NCBI GenBank assembly: GCA_005879255.1
Contig: VBKY01000070.1
Span: 20,247 to 42,027 of the forward strand
Source: Deltaproteobacteria bacterium
Lineage (GTDB): Bacteria > Desulfobacterota_B > Binatia > UBA9968
Length of the DNA: 21,781 bases
Reading direction: 5' to 3'
The position numbers were made by a program, and so were the translations under genes. Below, one piece after another: positions 14,213-21,781 of the stretch. The notes under the pieces were generated by a model. It saw only the letters and a program-made list of their open reading frames with translations. It did no database searches and was not told the origin of the DNA. Position 1 is the first letter of the stretch; each line of letters opens with the position of its first letter.

Positions 14213-15208
14213 ATGTCGAGAGTAAAAAGACTGGTGATTTGTTTGGCTTCCATTGTAACTTTCGCAACCGCCGCGCTGGGACAAAGCCTGCCCAAAGTCC
14301 GCGCCGCCTACACCTCCATAGGCATCCAATTTGATCCGGTTTACATCATGAAGGAGCTCGACCTGTCGCGGAAATACGGCGTGGATGCGGAAATTCTTTT
14401 TGTTCCGGTGAGCTCGCGGGCCGTTCAGGCGGCACTGGCCGGCGAGATTCAGTTCATCACGAGCGCCGGCGTCGCGAACATCAACGCTAACATGAGCGGC
14501 GGTGACTTCGTCGGGCTGACCGCGACCCTCAATACTTTTGTGTTCAAGATCATCTCGAATCCGGAGATCAAGAAACCTGAAATGTTAAAGGGCAAGAAGG
14601 TCGGCATTTCCCGGCTGGGCGGCGCCAGCGATTTCTCCATCCGCTATGCGCTAACTCGCTGGGGTCTGGTTCCCGACAAAGACGTCGCCATTATCCAAGT
14701 GGGCGGCGAGCAGGAAGAGTTTCTGGCGCTGCAAAACAAAGCGGTGGACGCCGTCGTATTATCGGAGCCCTTCGCAGAGCTGGCGAAACGGTCCGGTGCC
14801 GCCGTTCTCGCCGATTTGAGCCAGCTTGGCGTGACGTATTCGATGCATGGTTTCGGCGCGCGAAAAAGCTTCATTCAGGCCAATCGGGACGTCGTCATCC
14901 GATTCATGAAAGCCTATCTCGAGGGCATCTACGTCTTCAAAACGAACAAAGACCTTGCGCTGAAGGTCCTGAAAAAGTATACGCGGCTCGACGATCTGTC
15001 CCTGGTACAAGTGGCTTATGACGAGATGTCCCAGAGACTGATCCGTAGAGTTCCCCACCCGGACCGCGAAGGAATTCAGACCATCATCGATCAACTCGCC
15101 AAGACCCGGCCGCAAATGAAAAATCTCAACCCCGGTGACTTCATCGATCCGTCGATTTTGAAAGAAATCGAGGACAGCGGCTTCGTTAAAAAGTTGTATG
15201 GAAATTAG
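14213..15208 (+). CDS. NMT1/SsuA-like ABC transporter substrate-binding protein (tandem paralogue)
   Basis: A 331-residue exported binding protein, with signal peptide residues 1-23 (cleavage after ALG before QSLPKVRAAY). Features: YIMKELDLSRKYGVDAEILF, VGISRLGGASDFSIRYALTR, DAVVLSEPFAELAKR, matching the binding-cleft segments of the preceding gene, and the same C-terminal I(D/L)xxExSG(F/Y) ending. The two are paralogues from a tandem duplication that has diverged. GGGAGA lies six bases before the ATG. It is 34 bases after the previous gene and 34 before the amidohydrolase. The two proteins may bind related ligands. No membrane components are present. Confidence 0.88.
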   Translation: MSRVKRLVICLASIVTFATAALGQSLPKVRAAYTSIGIQFDPVYIMKELDLSRKYGVDAEILFVPVSSRAVQAALAGEIQFITSAGVANINANMSGGDFVGLTATLNTFVFKIISNPEIKKPEMLKGKKVGISRLGGASDFSIRYALTRWGLVPDKDVAIIQVGGEQEEFLALQNKAVDAVVLSEPFAELAKRSGAAVLADLSQLGVTYSMHGFGARKSFIQANRDVVIRFMKAYLEGIYVFKTNKDLALKVLKKYTRLDDLSLVQVAYDEMSQRLIRRVPHPDREGIQTIIDQLAKTRPQMKNLNPGDFIDPSILKEIEDSGFVKKLYGN

Positions 15209-15242
15209 CGGCGCGGTTGCTGAGGAGTAATTGTAATTAAAT

Positions 15243-16319
15243 ATGATTATCGATGCCGATGCACATGTTGAAGAATCCGAGGCGATGTTCGATCGGTTGG
15301 CCAAAGAGTTCCGACCGCGCCGGCCGCTGCCGGTGCGCTTGGCCTCGGACACGGTATATGGAAAATACAACGCGGTCTGGCTTATCGACGGCGAGACTTA
15401 TCCCAAGTTGGTTGGCAAAGGCGGCACGATCTTTCGCACGCCGACAATCATGGAAGCGGCCTCCTTAAAACGAGAAAGCATCGGCGCGCAGGAATTGACC
15501 GATGTCGTGGCGCGGATTCGCGACATGGATAAAGTGAAGATCGACACGCAGATCGTGTTTCCAAGCCTCTTCTTGACCGTAACCTCCGAAGACTTGCGCT
15601 TAGAAGCGGCGCTATTGCGCGCCTACAATAGTTTTCTCGGCGAATGCGCGACGGCTTCCAAAAGTCGGATTCGCTTCGCGGCGTTGGTGCCGATCCGCGA
15701 CGTGGGGGAGTCGATCAAGGAGATCAAGCGCGCCGCGACGATCGGCGCCGCCGCAGTGATGCTGCAAGGGATGGCTTGGGACAAGCTGCTCGGCGATGAA
15801 AGCCTGTTTCCGTTCTATCAAGCAGCGGCTGATTTGAATCTGCCGATCTGCGTGCATCTTGGCTGGGGCTGTCCGGCGCTGACCGATATCTTCGATGCAT
15901 CGACGAATTTCTACAGTGCGATCTTGCCAGTAGTTATGGGTTTTAACAGCATCATGACCTCGGCGGCCTTCGAGAAGATTCCCAACCTCCGCTTTGGATT
16001 CTTGGAAGCGGGCGCTGCCTGGATTCCTTTCTTAATAAAACAAGTGCGGCGCGACAACGCCAGACAGAAAAAAGCCAAAGATCCGATCGAATATTTCAAA
16101 ACCGGCCGAGTATTCGTCACCGCCGAACCCGATGAAGACCTGAACGGTATTACCCAGATCGTCGGGGAGGATTCTTTCGTGCTCGGCTCGGACTATCCGC
16201 ACGGCGATCCGTCGCGCCAAGAGGACATGGTCGCAGAATTTCGCGAGCGAACCGATCTGTCGCAACGCATGGTGGAAAAAATGTTGTCCGACAATCCGCG
16301 GAGGCTGTACGGTCTATGA
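15243..16319 (+). CDS. Amidohydrolase-2 family metal-dependent hydrolase (copy 3)
   Basis: A 358-residue TIM-barrel amidohydrolase, closest in layout to copy 1: both share VWLIDG/LWLIDG followed by a PK motif (ETYPK versus NIFPK), KGG-x-x-RTPT-like and the (L/I)PICVH strand. Metal-site candidates are D6 and H8 in IIDADAHVE, H205 in ICVHLGWG, D317 in GSDYPHGDP; E255 lies in FGFLEAG. Likely cytoplasmic hydrolase or decarboxylase of a carboxylated compound delivered via the two upstream binding proteins. GAGGAG lies 15 bases before the ATG, an unusually long gap, and an in-frame TAA nine to seven bases upstream excludes earlier starts. Confidence 0.9.
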   Translation: MIIDADAHVEESEAMFDRLAKEFRPRRPLPVRLASDTVYGKYNAVWLIDGETYPKLVGKGGTIFRTPTIMEAASLKRESIGAQELTDVVARIRDMDKVKIDTQIVFPSLFLTVTSEDLRLEAALLRAYNSFLGECATASKSRIRFAALVPIRDVGESIKEIKRAATIGAAAVMLQGMAWDKLLGDESLFPFYQAAADLNLPICVHLGWGCPALTDIFDASTNFYSAILPVVMGFNSIMTSAAFEKIPNLRFGFLEAGAAWIPFLIKQVRRDNARQKKAKDPIEYFKTGRVFVTAEPDEDLNGITQIVGEDSFVLGSDYPHGDPSRQEDMVAEFRERTDLSQRMVEKMLSDNPRRLYGL

Positions 16320-16568
16320 AATCGATGGAGCTGGCAGCCGCGCGTGGTAGGGCGTTACAGACTCGCATCCTTCACAATCATCGCGAACCCTCGCCGCCAA
16401 TATAATCAGGTTAAATTGTCGATTCGTCCTTTGCGAAAAAAGAAGGGGAGCGTCATAGACGAACAGTTCCCGTTCAGCACGTTTCTTGGACTAGCCTAAC
16501 TCTTCAATGCGGCGAGCTTGAAAGTCTATGGGAATACGAGACGGCAAAAGTGTTTTGCACCGAGAGCT
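16320..16568. other. Short intergenic gap between convergent genes
   Basis: Lies between the amidohydrolase and the CBS protein gene. I see no gene, no strong hairpin and no repeat copy. Confidence 0.5.
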
Positions 16569-17087
16569 CTAAATCTTAGAATGAGGTTTGTGTGGCGACT
16601 TCGGAGATTCCGCCTGGTTTTCCGCTGACTCTTGCATTGACCGGAACGCTTTCAAAAAATCCGTGGAAGTAATGATGCCGCATAAGTTTTTGGTGTCGTC
16701 AACGACTGGAAGACAGTTAATACGCTTTGATAACATCTTTCCCACGGCATGAGACAATCTCGTATTTGGTGTTACGGTAATCAGATCACGCGACATAAAC
16801 TGGCTCACAGAAGTACCGTGCAAATTTGGCGTGCGTGCTAACATACGTAAGATGTCCCTGTCTGACACTACACCTACAAGTCTATTAGCTTTGTCTACGA
16901 CCAGAAAATGCCGAAAAGAGTGGGTCGCCATCAAAGTAATGGCCTCCGAAAACGAATGATGAGGACTCATAGTGATCACATGTCGGGTCATTACATCACC
17001 GACCGTGGTTAGTGGCTCGCCGCCGGTTTTAAGCCCATTAGAATTGAGATTGCCTTCCGCAGTATTGTTTTTTTTATTGGCTTTCAT
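16569..17087 (-). CDS. Two-CBS-domain protein
   Basis: A 172-residue soluble protein made of two CBS domains, residues 28-85 (VGDVMTRHVITMSP ... LVGVVSDRDIL) and 93-150 (VSQFMSRDLITVTP ... LCGIITSTDFL). A Lys/Asn-rich head and a Ser/Pro-rich tail flank them. CBS pairs fold as a Bateman module that binds AMP, ATP or similar ligands and often senses energy state; with no catalytic domain it would act as a stand-alone regulator. The ATG at 17085-17087 is chosen because AGAAGGAGC lies just upstream, rather than an ATG 90 bases earlier. Convergent with the amidohydrolase; no obvious partner gene. Confidence 0.88.
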   Translation of the reverse strand: MKANKKNNTAEGNLNSNGLKTGGEPLTTVGDVMTRHVITMSPHHSFSEAITLMATHSFRHFLVVDKANRLVGVVSDRDILRMLARTPNLHGTSVSQFMSRDLITVTPNTRLSHAVGKMLSKRINCLPVVDDTKNLCGIITSTDFLKAFRSMQESAENQAESPKSPHKPHSKI

Positions 17088-17425
17088 CTTCGCTCCTTCT
17101 TTTCTCGTATAGGCCCGATGCCCGCTTGTAGTTACATGTATTCCTTTCACGCGACTGCGACCAGTGGCTGCGAACACCCCAATTTTATTCTGCTTTAGGC
17201 ATTATTTCGATAGTCATCGGAAATTGCTTGTAATTTGGACTGTGTTACTTAATCTATCGGCTGGAGCCTGATGTATTTTAGGACGATTTCGGCTGTACGC
17301 CAAAGAGATGGCCAAAGCGAGTTTTGTGCTGTGGGTGGGTAGTAGCTTAAAGCGTGTGGATCGATCGTTGGGCGTAAGCAAGCGACTTCGCAAATATTCA
17401 CGGCAGAATACCGAAAGGTGTTTAG
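17088..17425. other. Gene-free stretch upstream of the CBS gene
   Basis: About 340 bases with no credible coding region on either strand. The open minus-strand frame at 17214-17450 has no protein-family look and no ribosome site. It may hold the CBS gene promoter, but no clear -35/-10 pair was seen. Confidence 0.5.
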
Positions 17426-17593
17426 TTGGTCCGCTACCTGCGCCGTTCATGCCCGCGCTGTGACGGCTACGTCGGTATCGTCCTGCGTGAGCCTGGCAAT
17501 GGGGTCAATGGCAATGAGGTCGCGTCTTTCCTTTTTCTGTTTTTACCGAGGCGGTCAGCCTTATGCCAACCGACCGTCTCGCCAGAGGGTTGA
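17426..17593 (+). CDS. Possible small CxxC protein or remnant
   Basis: A 55-residue frame starting at TTG immediately after an in-frame TAG, with GAAAGGTG five bases upstream. It reads LVRYLRRSCPRCDGYVGIVL and then REPGNGVNGNEVA, which looks like the front half of a small zinc-ribbon protein: one CPRC pair but no second pair, and the tail (SFLFLFLPRRS) is not protein-like. It may be a decayed gene broken by a frameshift. Unsupported by any context; low confidence. Confidence 0.22.
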   Translation: MVRYLRRSCPRCDGYVGIVLREPGNGVNGNEVASFLFLFLPRRSALCQPTVSPEG

Positions 17594-17769
17594 AGGCAAA
17601 CCTGGCACTCGAGATGTTGCGTTCCCCGACGCAGGTGCGAAAAGTCACTGCGGTTCGCCGAGAGTTTGTTGTGAAGGCCGTTAAAATGGGACACCGACCT
17701 TCCGCTGTCGCGGCATTTCTGCGCTGCACGCCATCGGCGATCTCGAAAATCGTCGCGCGCAGTCTCTGA
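17563..17769 (+). pseudogene. HTH-containing ORF, probable remnant of a transposase C-terminus
   Basis: A 68-residue frame whose second half, TAVRREFVVKAVKMGHRPSA then VAAFLRCTPSAISKIVARSL, forms a helix-turn-helix like the C-terminal DNA-binding tail of REP-associated (Y1/IS200-like) transposases. No HUH catalytic motif or Tyr domain is present upstream: the frame is closed by TGA at 17515-17517. Either a free-standing small HTH protein or the leftover end of a transposase. It overlaps the small CxxC frame in another register. Confidence 0.35.
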
Positions 17770-17825
17770 GGCTGACTGTAGCTGGACTTATGTGCACTCA
17801 TCTTTCCTATCTGTCAAGCCTGAGA

Positions 17826-17855
17826 CGTTCCCCCGTTTTGCGTTCCCCCGTTTTG
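17826..17855. repeat. Perfect 15-base tandem duplication
   Basis: cgttcccccgttttg occurs twice in direct succession (17826-17840 and 17841-17855), followed by aagggg that can pair with the cccc of the second copy. It lies downstream of the ATPase gene. Confidence 0.7.
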
Positions 17856-17871
17856 AAGGGGCAAACTAAAT

Positions 17872-17900
17872 CCGTTCATGCTAAGCTGGTCGAAGCATGC
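17872..17900. repeat. Degenerate copy of the TTCGA-type interspersed repeat
   Basis: Reads ccgttcatgctaagctggtc then gaagcatg, matching the (CCGTTCATGCT-GAGCTTGTCGAAGCATG) half of the element at 11756-11846, read on the opposite strand. Placed at the 3' side of the ATPase gene. Confidence 0.5.
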
Positions 17901-17992
17901 CCGGCATTGTTCCAACCAACTGCTTAAGGCTATATCCTCTATGCGCGGTTCAACGGCTTCCTCTCGCCCACGCTCCCCCGGAAGAGCTGTCG

Positions 17993-20119
17993 TCATCGAT
18001 GTGTTGCCTGTTTTCCTGAAGTCCAAACGTCAGTTAGAATCTGGTCAACTACCGCTTTCATCCCACCAGGTTTGTAATCCGCGTCTCGCATCCGCGCGAT
18101 GATCAGGTCCCGGAACGGCTCGTAGCGTAATCCCTGACCGTACTTGCCGATGAACCTTCGTAAGATGTCCCGGCCTCGAAACGTTTTCTTCCATTCGTTT
18201 GTAGAGAGTTGAGCGTGCACCTCACGATTGAATTGACCGGCCTGTTGCTCAATCAGATCCTTGCGAAGGGTGCTGTCCACGACATCATTGATGCGTTGCC
18301 GGCTTCGCGAGATCGCCTCAGAGATCGTCACGGCGGCATCAGTTGTGCCCGGATCGAAGCCCAAAGTGACGCATTCTAAGATCGTACTATTCGCAAGGGA
18401 TCGTAACCGGTGAGCTACCAGATACGGGACGGTCTCCTGCGCGCAGGCGCAGAGCGCGGCTAGTATCGCGTCATCTGAATCGAGGTCGGGTGGTAACGCG
18501 TTGATGTCTCGGAGTACCTGACGGATGAATGGTGGCTCTAATAGGTAGTTTTCGATGTGGTACACATCCCACTGTAGCAGGGCGGGTGCGCGGGGACCAG
18601 AACTCGATTCGCCGTCACTATCGGTAACCGCATAAACCTTGACTGGCAGTTGTCCCGCGCTGCGAGCTCGATCGAGAATTTCATATAGATCAGCCACACG
18701 TCGCTTGTCGCCGCCTGAAATTGCATTGACGGAGCCACGAAACTCCGGGAACAAAGTGGAGGTCATCCTAACATCGAACTCGGAGTCGCCTCCCCCCTCG
18801 AAAATGACTAGCTTCGCCCCGGGACGATACGCCGCTAGATCTCCGATTAAATCAATCACGACTCGGTCAAGATCCTCGTTTGCTTGAACAGGTGAGACCT
18901 GGTTAGGGACGTCGGACTGTCCAGGTGGCTGCATGTGATACACGACAAAGTCCTTCTGGCCGACGGCCTCGCGAATCAGCGTGTCCGAGTGTGTCACCAA
19001 CCAGAGCTGACTGCCCAGAGCGCGGCCAAGATTGCGGTGATAGAACGATGCGAGGCCGCTGATCAAGCGGGGGTTGAGGTGAAGTTCGGGCTCATCAATC
19101 AATAGGACTGAGTTCCGTGGGGCTTCGTTGCGAAGGCGTAGATAACCGTACAGCACCTCCTTTTCGCCAGAACTCAGCTCATCAATGTCGTGCTGAGCGC
19201 CGTTAGGGGTTCGGACCGGGAACATTAGACGCCCGTCCTCCGTTGGCTGCGGTCCAAGAAATTCCTTGCCAGGAAAGAATGTAGCGAACAGCTCCTTTAG
19301 TGTCTCCGTAAGTTTGTCGTCAGTAGGAAGGTCCGCGTTCGCCTGGTGCGCTAGAAGCTGGCGGATGTAGCCGCCAGCCATCTCACTTTTCAAATTCGCA
19401 TACTTACTGGTGTAGTTGTAAAGCGCATGCTGCCGCATTCGCTGCTCACTGGACTCAATATTAAGATTTATTCCACCGATTTGTTCACGACCATAGTTTC
19501 GATTCGGGCCGTGATAATCAATGATACCGATGTGCTGTGTATCATAAATGCTAAAGACGAGTTCAAGAACGCGCGAGGGTGCTGTTTTAATTGCGCCGTC
19601 GGGATGGATCGTCAGACTCGCACAATGAATCTGCTTCTCAAGATCGGCTAAAAACTCCGGCATTGCCTTTTGTGTGTGGCGCTCGACTTCTGGTTGGTGC
19701 GCTCGAAGTTGCGCAGCTAAGGGCGTAGCGCCAATATAGCGCCAATTGGCTGCTTCAGGCACGACATCCTTCCAAGCCTGATCTTTCAGAAGGGACTCCG
19801 CCTCTCGCCGAAGGTACTTCACCTCGCTCGGCGCAAGGACAATATCGACAGCGACCTCCAGGGGTCGACTACGATCTTGAAAGAGTGGAAGAAGTTCGCC
19901 CTGGCGCTGATTCAAGTTGATCTGAAATTCCCCGAACCAACTCTGCCACTCGTTCGGTTGATATCCGCCATATACGGACTTCAGCAATCGGATGGCGTCG
20001 AACACGCAAGATTTGCCGCACCCGTTAGGTCCCGCGATCACAACCGAAGGCGGCAGGTTCCGAAGTTCAATCCTGGTAATCGCGCGGAAGTTGACAACCG
20101 TCAGACTGGTGATCTGCAT
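17993..20119 (-). CDS. ABC/AAA15-type ATPase fused to a DUF4435/TOPRIM-like domain, PARIS-like anti-phage candidate
   Basis: A 708-residue protein. The N-terminal ATPase (1-~400) has Walker A GPNGCGKS (30-37), the signature LSSGEKE (315-321), Walker B LLIDEPELHLNP (339-350) and the switch His H377 (VTHSD). The C-terminal part has FEGGGDSEFD (440-449), a DSD acidic pair (500-502) and HIENYLLEP (521-529), the pattern of DUF4435, a TOPRIM-like fold. ATPase AriA plus DUF4435 protein AriB form PARIS, a defence system triggered by phage anti-restriction proteins; single-gene fused forms are known. This protein fits that architecture, but other OLD-type ATPase-TOPRIM proteins remain possible. It stands alone, next to repeats and a transposase-like remnant. 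The ribosome site is weak. Confidence 0.85.
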   Translation of the reverse strand: MQITSLTVVNFRAITRIELRNLPPSVVIAGPNGCGKSCVFDAIRLLKSVYGGYQPNEWQSWFGEFQINLNQRQGELLPLFQDRSRPLEVAVDIVLAPSEVKYLRREAESLLKDQAWKDVVPEAANWRYIGATPLAAQLRAHQPEVERHTQKAMPEFLADLEKQIHCASLTIHPDGAIKTAPSRVLELVFSIYDTQHIGIIDYHGPNRNYGREQIGGINLNIESSEQRMRQHALYNYTSKYANLKSEMAGGYIRQLLAHQANADLPTDDKLTETLKELFATFFPGKEFLGPQPTEDGRLMFPVRTPNGAQHDIDELSSGEKEVLYGYLRLRNEAPRNSVLLIDEPELHLNPRLISGLASFYHRNLGRALGSQLWLVTHSDTLIREAVGQKDFVVYHMQPPGQSDVPNQVSPVQANEDLDRVVIDLIGDLAAYRPGAKLVIFEGGGDSEFDVRMTSTLFPEFRGSVNAISGGDKRRVADLYEILDRARSAGQLPVKVYAVTDSDGESSSGPRAPALLQWDVYHIENYLLEPPFIRQVLRDINALPPDLDSDDAILAALCACAQETVPYLVAHRLRSLANSTILECVTLGFDPGTTDAAVTISEAISRSRQRINDVVDSTLRKDLIEQQAGQFNREVHAQLSTNEWKKTFRGRDILRRFIGKYGQGLRYEPFRDLIIARMRDADYKPGGMKAVVDQILTDVWTSGKQATHR

Positions 20120-20513
20120 GTGAATCGCTTTCTAGGATTTCGAACCAAATGTCTCGCGCGTGCGAATTAGGATTATCTGGTTCGTTGTTTCTGTATAACA
20201 CAACTCAGTTTTTGCAAATAGCTCCATCGTCGCTGGATATAGCGTCCGAAGGTTCAACGAAAGGTGAAGTCATGAGTACGCCTGGACTTTCGGTACCGAG
20301 CATCGTCATCGGTGCGCTTTCTCAATCGCGCAATCAAGAATGCGGCCAGGTCTTGCAATCGCACATGTGAATTGAAAGCGGTCTTTCGTTATAAGGAAAG
20401 GAAAGCAAATATGAGAAAGGGGCCAGGGCTGGATAACTAAACAAACTCCATCGTCTTGCAATATTTCAATGCTCTCCCATTTTTTGATTCCATCCTCCCA
20501 TCAGATTCGATAA
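20120..20513. other. Intergenic region between the ATPase and RNase D genes
   Basis: Nearly 400 bases between divergent genes. A 32-codon plus-strand frame (20272-20370) with AAAGGTGAA upstream of its ATG is present but has no recognisable family; I do not call it a gene. The promoters of both flanking genes must lie here. Confidence 0.5.
20192..20200 (-). promoter_or_regulatory. Candidate extended -10 promoter of the ATPase gene
   Basis: Minus strand reads TGTTATACA, an extended -10 (TG-N-TATACA) about 66 bases upstream of the ATG; a TTTGCA-like -35 is only 15 bases away and poor. Motif-based. Confidence 0.3.
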
Positions 20514-21713
20514 ATGATTAGGTCGTGGCCCTGGAAGCTACGGGGCTTGGACCTAATGAGAGAGATCTATTCGTTGAACGCGCCAAAATCCGAGAATTAC
20601 GTTTACGTTCGCGAACGCGCTGTGATGGAAGCGCTGATCGAGCGCATCGGCGCGGCTGAAAGGGTCGCGGTGGACACCGAGGCTGACAGTCTGCACAACT
20701 ATTTCGAAAAGGTTTGTTTGATCCAGCTCTCGCTGGGAGAGGAGCACTACCTCGTCGACCCTCTTGCAAGGCTGGACCTGAGCGGATTCTTGGAAGCGTT
20801 GGCCGGAAAGCCGCTGATTCTCCACGGAGGCGACTACGATCTACGGATGATGCGAACGTCACTGGGCTTCAGAGCGCGCCGTGAAGTTTTCGACACTATG
20901 ATTGCGGCGCAATTACTCGGCATCGAGCAGATCGGGCTGGCTGCGCTCATCGAGCGATTCTTTGGTGTCACGATTGAAAAAGTAGGGCAGAAATCCGACT
21001 GGTCGCGCCGACCGCTGAGCGAGAAGCAACTCAGTTATGCGATCAACGACACGCGTTTTCTAGAGCCGCTCGCCGACTGTTTGGCTCGCGAGCTGAGCGA
21101 ACGGGGCCGACTCGAGTGGCACGTGCAAAGTTGCCGAGCGATGGTGGGGTCGACCGGCCGTGATAAGTCACGCGATCCCGACGGTGCTTGGCGAATCAAC
21201 GGGGCCGGGCGGCTGACCCGCCGCCAACTGGCCTATCTGCGAGAACTCTGGCATTGGCGCGATGAGCACGCCAGGCGCGCGAACCAGCCGCCTTTCAAGG
21301 TCTTTGGCAATCAACAAATATTGGAACTCATAACGTGGGCGGAGTCGCACCCTGGCCTGCCGCTGCACCAAGGACCTAAGTTGCCTCGACACATTCGCCG
21401 CTCATTGCTGACTACACTCGAGGAGGCGATCACGCGAGTGGCGGAGATGCCCCAGGCGCAGTGGCCGGAGCTGAGACGACGCGAACAAGGCGAGGCTCCA
21501 AGCGCCGAGTGCTTGAAACGGATCGACGCTCTACGTAGTGAATGCGCGCGCATCGCCAAAGAGCTGGGAATCGCCGCTTCGACTTTGGCGCCTAAAGCCG
21601 CGCTCGAGGCCATCGCTCGGAGCCGGCCTCGGACCATCGATGAGATAATGGAAAGCGGGGGACTGTTGCGCTGGCAGGCCGAACTTGTGCAAGCGCACAT
21701 GGATGGGGTCTAG
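20514..21713 (+). CDS. rnd: Ribonuclease D
   Basis: A 399-residue protein, near the E. coli RNase D length of about 375. It is a DEDDy 3'-5' exoribonuclease that trims tRNA precursors and other structured RNAs. Exo motifs: VAVDTEADSL (D54, E56), LILHGGDYDL (D109), and YAINDTRFL with Y175 and D179. An HRDC domain follows (about 234-290, LTRRQLAYLRELWHWRDEHA and PPFKVFGNQQIL), then a second helical C-terminal part that ends in a GGLLRWQAELV segment. The start is uncertain: the ATG at 20556 would remove 14 non-conserved residues, and neither start has a clear Shine-Dalgarno. Housekeeping gene, divergent from the ATPase. Confidence 0.93.
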   Translation: MIRSWPWKLRGLDLMREIYSLNAPKSENYVYVRERAVMEALIERIGAAERVAVDTEADSLHNYFEKVCLIQLSLGEEHYLVDPLARLDLSGFLEALAGKPLILHGGDYDLRMMRTSLGFRARREVFDTMIAAQLLGIEQIGLAALIERFFGVTIEKVGQKSDWSRRPLSEKQLSYAINDTRFLEPLADCLARELSERGRLEWHVQSCRAMVGSTGRDKSRDPDGAWRINGAGRLTRRQLAYLRELWHWRDEHARRANQPPFKVFGNQQILELITWAESHPGLPLHQGPKLPRHIRRSLLTTLEEAITRVAEMPQAQWPELRRREQGEAPSAECLKRIDALRSECARIAKELGIAASTLAPKAALEAIARSRPRTIDEIMESGGLLRWQAELVQAHMDGV

Positions 21714-21781
21714 TTGGATAGCTTGAAAATTTATTTGATTTGCTTAGAAAACAAGGCCCGTCTCGGAGTTGGTGGTTCGGA

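Noticed and set aside
17088..17177. Upstream ATG extension of the CBS protein
   Set aside because: The internal ATG at 17087 has a clear AGAAGGAG ribosome site, while the upstream ATG has none.
17826..17855. CRISPR-like direct repeats
   Set aside because: Two abutting copies without spacers and no cas genes; it is a simple tandem duplication.
20272..20370. 32-codon frame upstream of RNase D
   Set aside because: Too short, no family resemblance; the weak ribosome-like sequence alone is not sufficient.

Overview
The window looks like chromosomal DNA from an uncultured soil or sediment bacterium of moderately high GC. The mix of acyl-CoA dehydrogenase, amidohydrolase-2 proteins and many NMT1/SsuA-like and TctC-like binding proteins, together with the intergenic repeats, resembles Desulfobacterota-B/Binatia, Tectomicrobia or Rokubacteria assemblies. 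That placement is inference from gene style; there is no rRNA or marker gene here.

Layout. 1-2941: the 3' end of an acyl-CoA dehydrogenase gene, a small VOC (glyoxalase-fold) gene facing it, an NMT1-like periplasmic binding protein and a double-VOC protein. 2942-3374: non-coding, with a large imperfect inverted repeat and interspersed-repeat fragments. 3375-9799: a TctC/Bug binding protein with a TTG start, a divergent thiamine-diphosphate enzyme of the acetolactate-synthase superfamily, an amidohydrolase, a divergent binding protein and a second amidohydrolase. 9800-10090: hairpin repeats. 10091-10915: a secreted GlcG/HbpS-like protein. 11154-11705: a UGSC-family selenoprotein gene with an in-frame TGA (Sec) codon and a good bacterial SECIS hairpin directly after it. 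12002-13054: a conserved 350-residue protein that probably works with the selenoprotein. 13192-16319: two tandem NMT1-like binding proteins and a third amidohydrolase. 16569-17087: a two-CBS-domain protein. 17088-17992: remnants (small Cys-pair ORF, HTH ORF, repeats). 17993-20119: a 708-residue ABC/AAA15 ATPase fused to a DUF4435/TOPRIM-like domain, resembling the merged form of the PARIS anti-phage system. 20514-21713: ribonuclease D.

How the genes may work together. Binding proteins sit next to hydrolases and CoA- or ThDP-dependent enzymes, which suggests uptake or sensing of small organic acids or aromatics followed by hydrolysis, lyase or oxidation steps. No permease or transport ATPase is present, so the binding proteins are orphans in this window. 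The two most noteworthy items are the UGSC selenoprotein, which an ordinary gene caller would cut in two at the TGA, and the ATPase-DUF4435 fusion lying beside repeat and transposase-like debris. All of this comes from reading the sequence alone; no database search was run.
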